Part shown: positions 10,507 through 21,321 of the stretch, piece by piece
Position numbering within the stretch: position 1 is the stretch's first letter
How the letters are laid out: every line of letters begins with the position of its first letter
Assembly (NCBI GenBank): GCA_005779305.1
Contig: SXJR01000043.1
Span: 1 to 35,672 of the forward strand
Reading direction: 5' to 3'
Source: Myxococcales bacterium
GTDB lineage: Bacteria > Myxococcota_A > Polyangia > Haliangiales > Haliangiaceae
DNA length: 35,672 nt
Program-made: the position numbers and the translations under genes
The notes under the pieces: model-generated
What the model was told of the DNA's origin: nothing
The model's input: the letters and a program-made list of their open reading frames with translations, nothing else
The model's database searches: none

Positions 10507-13500
10507 TCAGGGAGTCCACGCCTGATCATCGGCGTCGATGCGAACGGTCGTGGCGGCTGCGAGCCACGTGCGAAGCGCGGTCGGCTCGGAGGGAAGCGGG
10601 CGAGACATCAGCCGGACGCCGAAGCCTTCGCTCTGCGAGAGCAGCCCGCCAGGGGTGAAGGCGACCCGGATGACCTCGCTGGCGTGACGCCACAGCTCTG
10701 CGCTCTCGCCCGACTCGACGTCCCACAGCCACACTCCACCGCGGCGGTCTCCCGCGGCGAGATAGCGGCCGTCGGGCGAGACCGCGAGCGCGGTCAGGCG
10801 CGACGCCGGGCCGCGCAGCACGCGGGGCGCGGCGTCGCCGGCGAGCGTGACGACGCGGATCTTGCCGTCACCGCCGGCGACGGCCAGCCAGGTCGCATCG
10901 GGCGCGAAGAGCACGGCGGTGGCGGGCGCGCCGAGCTCCAGCGCGCGGTCGAGATGCGCGGGCGTGAGCGACCAGATGCGAAGGCGCCCGTCGCTGACGG
11001 CGGTGGCGGCGCGGGCGCCGTCGGGTGAGAGCGCGATCTCGATGTCGAACACGAGCGGCTCGTCAATCGAGCGCGCTTCGACGCGATCGTCGATGACCGT
11101 GGTGCCGTCGCTGGTGCGCGCGACGCGCAGCGACGCCGCGCCCTGATCGCGGACGAGGCCGGCGAGGAGCTGGCCGTCGGGCGTCAGCGCGAAGCGTCCG
11201 CGTGGACCGTCGGCGAGCGTGCGCTGGGCGCCGGTCGCCACGTCGAACACGACGGTCTTACCCTGCCACACGTACGCGACCCGCGAGCCGTCGGCGGAGA
11301 TGATCGGGTCGCGCGGCCCCCCGACGTCGTCGTCGGGCGGCTGCAGGATGCGGCGCGTTCCCGCGCGAGGCCCAGCCTCGACGCCACGCTCCGTGGTCAT
11401 CACCACGTTGGCGCCGTCAGGCGTCACGTCCCAGGCCAGCCATCCCGCGCCGGCGTGCATCGAGTCGAGGCGGATGATCTCGCGCCCGTCAACGGTGCTG
11501 GTTCGCATCCGCGGTTCGTCGTGACCGAGCTCGGCGAGCGCGCCGCGGAGGTTCTCGGCGTTGACCTCGACGGCCTGCCCCGACGGGGTGCCCTGGAGCC
11601 AGCGGCCGTCGCGGGAGAGGTCGGGCTCGGGAGCGTTGCCGTCGTCGCGTCCCGGCATGAGCTGGGCCTCGATGTCCCAGACGCGCAGGTCGGCGCGGCG
11701 GCCGGTGCTGACCACGCTGCCGTCGGGCAACGCCACCAGATCGAGCACCCCCGGATGCCCGAGCACCAGGGTCTCGCCGCTGGCCACCACCACGACCGCG
11801 TCGGTGGTGAGCGCGACCAGGCGACCCGAGCGCGTGTAGGTGAGGCGGGTGGTGGGCGACTGCCGCCATTGCAGTGGGTCCCCGTCGGGGACACCGAGCT
11901 CGACCAGCTCGCTCGTGGTCGCCACCGCGAGGCGCTTGCCGTCGGGTGAGAAGGCGAGGTCGGTGATGGTGCCGGTGACCGGATAGACCAGGCGCTCCTT
12001 GCCGGTCAGCGCATCCCAGACGTGGATCGCGCGGCCCGGTGCGGTCTTGGCAGCCGCCACCAGCATCCCGTCGGCGGAGGCGGCGATCCGATCGAAGCGC
12101 GCCCCCGCTGCCGAGACGCGGCGGAGATCGGGGTTCAGGAAGTAGACGCCGCCCTCGCCGGCCAACGCGGCCGCCGGTCCCTCGGTGGCGAACGCGTGTC
12201 GAGTCAGCACGGCGCCGAAGCTGACGCGCGAGCGAACCATCCCCGACGTCGCGAGCTCGATGACGTGGCGGGTCCCGGTCTCGTCGAGCAACCAGACGTG
12301 ATGGCCCGACATCGACACGATGTCGATGATGGGCACGGCGATGTCGGGCAGCTCCTTGACCCGGAACTGCATCGGGCCGACGAACTCCAGGTAGGAGGCG
12401 CGGCTTCCGTGCGCGACGATCAGACCCTTGCCTGGCACGACCGCGATCGGTGCGCGACCGCCATCGGGATCTGGGCCACGGCGTCCGAGCTCGATCTGCT
12501 CTCCGCTGGTGAGATCGCGCAACCAGATCTGGTCGCTGCCTTCCAGCAGCAGGTGGTGATCATCGACGAGCAGCAGGCGCTCGATGGCACCTGGCATGCT
12601 CCAGCGATCGCGGGCATAGCCGGCGACCCGGGCGGCGCTGGCGATGACGTGGGCGGCGCCCCAGCCCGGACGGTCGGCGGGGAGCCTGGTGAGCCATGCG
12701 ATCGCGGCGGTCGCGTCGGTGGCGAGGCTCGAGCGCGCCTGCTGCAGGGTCAGCGCGCTGGCCCGCTGCTCTGCCTCGGCGCGAAATCGCTCGGCGTCGG
12801 CGCGGCGGTTGTCGGCGAGCACGCGCAGGTCGCGGTTGCGATCGCGCTCGCGGGTGACGCGGCGGAAGCTGACCGCGATCGTCACCACCAGCGCGACCAC
12901 GAGCACCGCCGCGACCGAAAGCGTCGCCCGGTGCCGGCGCACGAAGCGACGCACGCGCTGGCCGACGGTGTAGTGGTGCGACGCGATGAGCTGTCCCTTC
13001 TGGAAACGCTCCAGCTCGGCGGCGAGCTCGCCCGCGCTCGCGAAGCGGGCGTCGCGGTCGTGGGCCATGGCGCGGCGCACGATCGCGGCGAGATCGGGCG
13101 CGATGCCGCGGGCGAGCTCCTCGAGCGGCGTCGGCAGCGAGCCCGCGACGACAGCGCTGAGCACGGCGTCGGAGGAGGCGCCGGTGTAGGGCGGGCGTCC
13201 GCTCAGCACGTGATAGAGGATGGCGCCGAGCGCGTACACGTCGGCGCGCTCGTCGAGCGGCTCGCCCAGCGCTTGCTCGGGCGGCATGTACGACGGCGTC
13301 CCCATCACGGTGCCGACCCGGGTCGCGTCGGAGGTGGTCGCCGGCCCCGGCGCGGCCGGCGAGTCCTCGTCGCTGGTCAGGTCCTTGGCCAGGCCCCAGT
13401 CGATCACCACGGTCTCGCCGTAGTCGCCGACGAGGATGTTGCCGGGCGTGTGGTCGCGGTGGATCACCCGGTGCGCGTGCGCGTACGCGACCGCCTCGGC

Positions 13501-14004
13501 GGCGGTGGTGACCGCGGGCAGGAGCGCCAGCCGTTCATCGGCGCTCCTGGCGCCAGCGATGACGTCGGCGAGGGAACGTCCGGCGACCAGCTTCATGGCG
13601 TAGAACGGATCGCCACCCGGCCAGCGGCCCGCGTCGTAGACCGGCACGATCGCCGGGTGCTGGAGCCGGGCGGTGATCAGCGCCTCGCGCACGAAGCGAC
13701 GCCGCGCCTCGCCGCCGTCGAGGGTCAGCTCCTTGATCGCGACGGCCCGGCCCAGCGCGAGGTCGTCGGCGCGCACGATGCGTCCCATGCCGCCGCGCGC
13801 CACCTCGTCGCCGCGTGCGTACCTCGCCGGATCACCGGTCGGCAGCGGCGTGTCAGCGGCCGTGGCGCCAATCGTCGGCGACATCGTAGCGGCGAACGCG
13901 GGCGTCCTCGCATCGAGCGCCGGCGTGGTGGCGTCGAGTGCCGGCGTCGCCGGCGCAACCGTCTCGGCGTGGGCGTCGGAATCGCCCCGGCCCTTCCTCG
14001 CCAT
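10507..14004 (-). CDS. Large membrane Ser/Thr protein kinase with predicted WD40 propeller
   Basis: An 1165-residue protein. A 55-residue Thr/Ala/Pro repeat-like N-tail (PALDATTPALDARTPAFAAT) precedes the kinase domain (about 60-335): glycine loop ARGGMGRI, VAIK (K91), HRDHTPGN (182-189), DWG (202-204) and PPEQ (241-244). The catalytic-loop Lys is Thr and DFG is DWG. Such variants occur in a recognised bacterial kinase subgroup, but activity should be tested. A transmembrane helix lies at about 361-380, then a basic/coiled segment (RRVTRERDRNRDLRVLADNRRADAER). The last 700 residues contain many WD40-like blades (LAFSPDGKRLAVATTSE, IALSPDGARAATAVSDGRLRIWSL, LAVSPDGRYLAAGDRRGGVWLWD). ATG 14004 is preceded by CGAGGC; upstream in-frame sequence is Arg-rich and overlaps the divergent methyltransferase gene. 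It is probably the first gene of the four-gene minus-strand unit. Confidence 0.94.
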   Translation of the reverse strand: MARKGRGDSDAHAETVAPATPALDATTPALDARTPAFAATMSPTIGATAADTPLPTGDPARYARGDEVARGGMGRIVRADDLALGRAVAIKELTLDGGEARRRFVREALITARLQHPAIVPVYDAGRWPGGDPFYAMKLVAGRSLADVIAGARSADERLALLPAVTTAAEAVAYAHAHRVIHRDHTPGNILVGDYGETVVIDWGLAKDLTSDEDSPAAPGPATTSDATRVGTVMGTPSYMPPEQALGEPLDERADVYALGAILYHVLSGRPPYTGASSDAVLSAVVAGSLPTPLEELARGIAPDLAAIVRRAMAHDRDARFASAGELAAELERFQKGQLIASHHYTVGQRVRRFVRRHRATLSVAAVLVVALVVTIAVSFRRVTRERDRNRDLRVLADNRRADAERFRAEAEQRASALTLQQARSSLATDATAAIAWLTRLPADRPGWGAAHVIASAARVAGYARDRWSMPGAIERLLLVDDHHLLLEGSDQIWLRDLTSGEQIELGRRGPDPDGGRAPIAVVPGKGLIVAHGSRASYLEFVGPMQFRVKELPDIAVPIIDIVSMSGHHVWLLDETGTRHVIELATSGMVRSRVSFGAVLTRHAFATEGPAAALAGEGGVYFLNPDLRRVSAAGARFDRIAASADGMLVAAAKTAPGRAIHVWDALTGKERLVYPVTGTITDLAFSPDGKRLAVATTSELVELGVPDGDPLQWRQSPTTRLTYTRSGRLVALTTDAVVVVASGETLVLGHPGVLDLVALPDGSVVSTGRRADLRVWDIEAQLMPGRDDGNAPEPDLSRDGRWLQGTPSGQAVEVNAENLRGALAELGHDEPRMRTSTVDGREIIRLDSMHAGAGWLAWDVTPDGANVVMTTERGVEAGPRAGTRRILQPPDDDVGGPRDPIISADGSRVAYVWQGKTVVFDVATGAQRTLADGPRGRFALTPDGQLLAGLVRDQGAASLRVARTSDGTTVIDDRVEARSIDEPLVFDIEIALSPDGARAATAVSDGRLRIWSLTPAHLDRALELGAPATAVLFAPDATWLAVAGGDGKIRVVTLAGDAAPRVLRGPASRLTALAVSPDGRYLAAGDRRGGVWLWDVESGESAELWRHASEVIRVAFTPGGLLSQSEGFGVRLMSRPLPSEPTALRTWLAAATTVRIDADDQAWTP

Positions 14005-14048
14005 GCCTCGATAGTACCCCCCGCGGCTGCGTGCCGTATGCTCTCGCC

Positions 14049-14678
14049 ATGTCGACGGACACCCGCACCAGTCGCGTCGTCGCGCCGTTGTTCCAGCTGT
14101 GGAGCCACGTCTACGACGCGCGCGTGTTCCAGCGCTTCTACGGCGGCATCCACGACCGGATCCTGCGCCGCGCACCAACGGAGCTCGGTGCCGCGCTCGA
14201 TGTCGGATGTGGAACCGGTGAGCTGGTCGTGAAGCTCTCGCGCCGCTATCCGCGGGCGCGCGTGGTCGGCGTCGACGTCTCGGCGGCGATGTTGCGCCGG
14301 GCGCAGGAGAAGGACTTCGGCGGGGCGACGGTCGAGCTGGTCGAGGGCAGCGTGTACGAGCTGCCGTTCCCCGACGGCACGTTCGAGCTGGTCACCAACA
14401 CCATCTCGTCGCACTTCTATCGCGACTTCACCGCGGCCGCGCGCGAGCTGGCCCGGGTCGCCGCGCCCGGCGCCAGGCTGGCGATGGCGAGCCTGGGCAT
14501 CGGGCCGATGCGCCATCTACCCGGCAGGGCCGGCAAGGAAGTGCGCGTCGGCGACATGGCCTACCGCGCGCCGGCGTACCAGCGCGCCATGCTCGAGGAC
14601 GCGGGCTGGACCGTCGACAGCGTCGACTCGCTCGTGCTCGGCGCCGTGCTCTACACGGCCCGCCGGACGACCTCCTGA
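14049..14678 (+). CDS. Class I SAM-dependent methyltransferase
   Basis: A 209-residue protein with the Rossmann-like methyltransferase signature. Motif I is DVGCGTGEL (51-59), the acidic residue after beta-2 is D76 in VVGVDVSAAMLRRA, and motif II/III is GSVYELPFPDGTFELVTNTIS. It belongs to the UbiE/Methyltransf_11 style of enzymes, which transfer a methyl group from S-adenosylmethionine; the substrate cannot be read from the sequence. Length is normal for the family. ATG 14049 is chosen because the protein then begins just before the helix that leads into the fold, leaving a 44-bp space to the divergent kinase start at 14004; the upstream extension is Pro/Arg-rich and overlaps that gene. The two divergent genes must share a very short promoter region. 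Confidence 0.9.
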   Translation: MSTDTRTSRVVAPLFQLWSHVYDARVFQRFYGGIHDRILRRAPTELGAALDVGCGTGELVVKLSRRYPRARVVGVDVSAAMLRRAQEKDFGGATVELVEGSVYELPFPDGTFELVTNTISSHFYRDFTAAARELARVAAPGARLAMASLGIGPMRHLPGRAGKEVRVGDMAYRAPAYQRAMLEDAGWTVDSVDSLVLGAVLYTARRTTS

Positions 14679-14759
14679 TCAGGTTCATGAGACGGGCGCG
14701 CCTCGCACGCGAAATGGACCGCGCTGCTTCGCGCCCGTGGCTGCGGTAGAGTTGCCGGG

Positions 14760-17999
<3,240 letters not shown>

Positions 18000-18053
18000 A
18001 GTGAAGGGTGCTTGCGGTGGTCCACCGCAGGGTGGCGAGGGTAGATTCCACCG

Positions 18054-18506
18054 ATGCGGACCATCCGGGTGACACGGTCGATGAAGATCTCGGCGGAGCA
18101 GGCCTTCGACATGATGGCCGATCACGCCGGGTACACGGCGTTCCCGGGCGTGCGGTCGGCGAAGGTGACCAAGCCGGGAACCACCGAGCCCAACGGCCTG
18201 GGGGCGATCCGCGAGGTCGCGCTGCGCGGCGCGTGGGTCGAGGAGGAGATCACGGTCTTCGAGCGGCCGCGGCGCCTCGGCTACAAGATCGTCCGCAGCC
18301 GGCCGCCGATCGAGCACGAAGGTGGCCTCATCGAGCTCACCCCGACCGCCGATGGCGTCGACGTGGTGTGGACGTCGATCTTCCGCGTGAAGATCCCGAT
18401 CATCGGCGGCCTGCTCACGCGCATCGCGGCGCGCCAGATGACCGCGCTGTTCACGCGCGGCCTCGCCATCGGCGAGGAACGCGCGCGATCCAGACCCGCC
18501 GCCTGA
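18054..18506 (+). CDS. SRPBCC-family (START-like) protein
   Basis: A 150-residue protein with the order typical of polyketide cyclase/dehydrase-type SRPBCC proteins: an N-terminal strand (TIRVTRSMKISAEQAFDMMADHAGY), a central sheet with GLGAIREVALRGAWVEEEITVFERPRRLGYKI, and a long C-terminal helix (IARQMTALFTRGLAIGEE-like region). The fold makes a deep hydrophobic pocket that binds lipids or other small hydrophobic molecules. Without conserved catalytic residues the specific role cannot be assigned. No signal peptide or membrane segment is seen, so it should be cytoplasmic. It follows the TPR kinase by 54 bp on the same strand and is convergent with the lipoprotein gene (16-bp gap). Confidence 0.85.
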   Translation: MRTIRVTRSMKISAEQAFDMMADHAGYTAFPGVRSAKVTKPGTTEPNGLGAIREVALRGAWVEEEITVFERPRRLGYKIVRSRPPIEHEGGLIELTPTADGVDVVWTSIFRVKIPIIGGLLTRIAARQMTALFTRGLAIGEERARSRPAA

Positions 18507-18522
18507 GCGAAGGCGAGCAGCG

Positions 18523-19896
18523 CTAACGCGCCGGCGCCAGCTCGTAGACGCAGCCGGTCTGGCCCGCTGGGCAGGCGCGTGGGAACGGATCGACGTCGAG
18601 GACGCGGAAGCGCGCGCCGCTGAAGGCGGGTGACACCCTCTGTTTCACCTCGCGGGTTCCTGGGTTGAAGGTCACGACCAGGCGGGGCAGACCGAGCGGA
18701 CGGGCATCGGCGCCGACGGCCTCGAGCAGGAGCTCGTAGGCGAGATCGGCGACCTTGGTCTCGCGGGTGACGACCAGCGTCGGCGGCGCGGGCGCGGGCG
18801 CGGGCACGGCAGGATCGGCGGGCGGGGGCGGGGCCGCGGCGGCCTCGTCTAGGTGCGCCTTCGCGCACGCCGGCTCGCCGCACTCGAGCAGCACGGGTGC
18901 GTTCCAGCGGGCGACGCGATCGCGCACGGTCTCGGCCTCGCCGTCACGGGGCAGGAGATAGAAGGCCTTCTCGTCCCAGTTCGCCCACACCTTGTAGGGC
19001 GCGAAGAAGTCGAGGGCGAGCGTGCCCCGCACGTCGCGCTCGTCGAAGCGACGATCGCCGTAGGGGATCATGACCAGGCCCATCGCGCTGGCGGCGCCGA
19101 CCTCGACGTGGTTGGCGATGCCGGCCTTGTCGACGTCGCGGGTGGTGGCGAGCTCGTCGATGACGGCGGCCTTGTAGGGTACGGGCGCGAGGCGGGCCGC
19201 CTTCCAGCGGTCCCCGGCGAGCTGGCTGTGCACCGCGCCCAGATCGAGGTGCAGCTCGGACACGACGCCGTTCACGTTCACGCGGGCCACGCGTCGCGCC
19301 ACCGCGCCGGTGGGGCCGCCCGCGGTCGGGTTCACGCTGTCACGGTGTCGCATGACGGCGTGGCCGTAACCGATGCGGATGGCCTGGGCCGGCGCCGAGA
19401 ACGATTCCTGGGTGGCCACGAACGCGACCCCGCCGTCGCGATCGAAGCCGAACACGAGCGAGTCGGCGATCACGTCGCGGCCGACCACCCCGCGGATGTC
19501 CCGGCCATCGGTGGCGAAGGCGCGATCGTCGTTGAGCGTGACGATCCGGCCCTTGATCGTGAGGGTGCCGACGTTCATCGCCGGGACCTCGGCGACCTTG
19601 GTCTGACGCGAGGTGTCGGACTCGTCGAGCAGGCGCGGCCCGAGTCCGGTCAGGAACCCGAGCTCCGCGGCCAGGCTCTCGTCGATCGACGACGCCGATG
19701 CGTCGGGGTCGATCACGAACAGGTACGGCCCCTGGTCGCCGAAGGTGACCGGCGTGATCAGGACGCCCTGTTCGAGTGGACCGACCAGCGGGAAGATCCA
19801 GGCCGTGCCGCTGGAGAAGCCGGGTGGTGCGCCTCCGGCGCAGGCGGCGATCGTGGAGATAGCGAGCAGCAGCGAGCAGCGATGCGCGGTTGTCAT
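18523..19896 (-). CDS. Lipoprotein with two retropepsin-like aspartyl protease-type halves
   Basis: A 457-residue protein starting MTTAHRCSLLL with a lipobox TIAAC (C19 predicted lipidated). Two regions have the pattern of retropepsin-like aspartic protease domains. In the first, YLFVIDPDASASSID (59-71) stands where DTGAS is expected, followed by VVGRDVIADSLVFGFDRDGGVAFV. In the second, LHLDLGAVHSQL (215-226) stands where DTGAS is expected, followed by GTLALDFFAPYKVWANWDEKAFYLLP. Both candidate catalytic Asp residues (D63, D218) are kept, but the first DTG is DPD, so activity is doubtful. After an Ala/Pro linker, residues 373-457 form an extra C-terminal domain with two Cys. ATG 19896 is chosen because it gives the lipoprotein signal. 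Its promoter is shared with the divergent toroid genes, 102 bp away. Confidence 0.85.
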   Translation of the reverse strand: MTTAHRCSLLLAISTIAACAGGAPPGFSSGTAWIFPLVGPLEQGVLITPVTFGDQGPYLFVIDPDASASSIDESLAAELGFLTGLGPRLLDESDTSRQTKVAEVPAMNVGTLTIKGRIVTLNDDRAFATDGRDIRGVVGRDVIADSLVFGFDRDGGVAFVATQESFSAPAQAIRIGYGHAVMRHRDSVNPTAGGPTGAVARRVARVNVNGVVSELHLDLGAVHSQLAGDRWKAARLAPVPYKAAVIDELATTRDVDKAGIANHVEVGAASAMGLVMIPYGDRRFDERDVRGTLALDFFAPYKVWANWDEKAFYLLPRDGEAETVRDRVARWNAPVLLECGEPACAKAHLDEAAAAPPPPADPAVPAPAPAPPTLVVTRETKVADLAYELLLEAVGADARPLGLPRLVVTFNPGTREVKQRVSPAFSGARFRVLDVDPFPRACPAGQTGCVYELAPAR

Positions 19897-19998
19897 GGTG
19901 GTGTCCCGATGGCCAATCCTGGCACGAATCCGGCGGATCCGACCCGGACGGCCGCGGGACGTTAGATCGGTCGGCCACGATCGGCGTTGGTAGGCGAC
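19897..19998. promoter_or_regulatory. Divergent promoter region between two lipoprotein genes
   Basis: Only 102 bp separate the starts of the aspartyl-protease-like lipoprotein (minus strand) and the first toroid lipoprotein (plus strand), so both promoters must lie here. A GTAGGCG stretch just before ATG 19999 may serve as ribosome-binding site. I cannot pick out a clear -35/-10 pair. The arrangement suggests joint control. Confidence 0.4.
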
Positions 19999-21321
19999 AT
20001 GACCAGGTCTCGCTCCGTCGCCGCCGTCCTGTCCCTCGCCACTCTCGTCACCGGCCCCCTCGGATGTGGCACCCCCAAGCGCACCGATCCGATCGTGATC
20101 GTGGACCCGGGCGGGGGCCGAGGCAGCGTGAGCGACCCGGGCGGTGGAAGCGGCAGCGGCAGCGCGCTGGTGGCCAGCGGCCCCCGGGCCGACGCCAAGC
20201 CGATCAGCAAGACGGTCGAGAACGGCCTGACGTGGCTGTCCAAACACCAGCTCGCCGGCGGCGGCTGGGGGCAGGGCGACGAGGCGGCGGGCATGGGCCA
20301 CGGCATGGACGGCATGCGCGACCAGTCCAACGTCGCCGACTCCTCCATGGCGTTGCTCGCCTTCCTGCGCGCCGGTCACACCCCCAACCGCGGCGCACAC
20401 CGCGACGCGGTGAAGAAGGGGATCGACTACGTGATCGCCGAGGTCGAGTCCTCCGACAGCGACTCGCTCTACGTCAGCTCGGTGCGCGGCACCCGCGTGC
20501 AGGCCAAGATCGGCCCCTATGCCGATACGTTCGCCGCGCTCATGGTCCTTTCCGAGGCGCGCGGCACCATGCGCGACGGCCCGGCCAACGCGCGGCTCGA
20601 CGCGGCGCTCAAGAAGGTCGTGCGCAAGATCGAGCGCAACCAGCGCCAGGACGGGACCTGGGAGGGCGGTGGCTGGGCACCGGTGCTGTCGCAGGCGCTG
20701 GCCGCCAAGGGCATGAACCGCGCCGCCCAGCAGGGCATCGAGGTGTCCGAGGTCGCGCTCGATCGCCTCGAGGATCAGGCCCACAGCCAGGTCAATCTGC
20801 AGACCAACACCTTCTCCGCAGACGCGGCGGCCGGCGTCGGTCTCTATGGCGGCGCGGCAGCGACCGCGGCGGCGCGCGACACCGCGACCACGCGCAAGGT
20901 CAAGGCCGAGAGCATGAAGGCGCAGGCCGCGCGCGCCGAGAACCAGACCCCGGACGTGCCCAGCAAGGCCGAGATCGCCGCCGCCGAGAAGCGCGCCGAC
21001 GAGTCGGGCAAGGCCGCGGCCAAGGTCGAGGGCGCGCTCATCGCCAACCTCTCCAACGACTCGTTCATCGCCGGCTTCGGCAACAATGGTGGCGAGGAGT
21101 TCTTGTCGTACATGATGATCAGCGAGAGTCTGGTGGCCAAGGGCGGCGACGAGTGGTCCAAGTGGGACGCGCAGATCACCACGCTCGTCAACAAGGTACA
21201 GAACGAGGATGGAAGCTGGACCGGCCATCACTGCATCACCGGGCGGACGTTCTGCACCGCCGCGGCGCTGCTCGTGCTCATGGGCGACCGCACGCCCGCG
21301 CCGGTGGAGATCGCCGGCTGA
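19999..21321 (+). CDS. Prenyltransferase/squalene-cyclase-like alpha/alpha-toroid lipoprotein 1
   Basis: A 440-residue protein with a signal peptide MTRSRSVAAVLSLATLVTGPLGC; C23 is a probable lipidation site although Pro at -3 is unusual. A Gly/Ser-rich linker (PGGGRGSVSDPGGGSGSGSA) is followed by helical repeats with QW-like elements found in terpene cyclase and prenyltransferase toroids (GLTWLSKHQLAGGGWGQGD, RNQRQDGTWEGGGWAPVLSQAL, VQNEDGSWTGH). There is no DXDD cyclase motif. Residues around 270-350 form an Ala/Lys/Glu-rich insertion, probably a long helix. Such stand-alone toroid lipoproteins are found in myxobacteria and planctomycetes without known enzymatic role. ATG 19999 is preferred over TTG 19987, which only adds four residues before the signal. 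The next gene overlaps its 3' end by 113 nt. Confidence 0.85.
   Translation: MTRSRSVAAVLSLATLVTGPLGCGTPKRTDPIVIVDPGGGRGSVSDPGGGSGSGSALVASGPRADAKPISKTVENGLTWLSKHQLAGGGWGQGDEAAGMGHGMDGMRDQSNVADSSMALLAFLRAGHTPNRGAHRDAVKKGIDYVIAEVESSDSDSLYVSSVRGTRVQAKIGPYADTFAALMVLSEARGTMRDGPANARLDAALKKVVRKIERNQRQDGTWEGGGWAPVLSQALAAKGMNRAAQQGIEVSEVALDRLEDQAHSQVNLQTNTFSADAAAGVGLYGGAAATAAARDTATTRKVKAESMKAQAARAENQTPDVPSKAEIAAAEKRADESGKAAAKVEGALIANLSNDSFIAGFGNNGGEEFLSYMMISESLVAKGGDEWSKWDAQITTLVNKVQNEDGSWTGHHCITGRTFCTAAALLVLMGDRTPAPVEIAG

Noticed and set aside
12022..14232. Long plus-strand open frame opposite the WD40 kinase
   Set aside because: Antisense to a gene with kinase, transmembrane and WD40 motifs; no domain and no ribosome-binding site.
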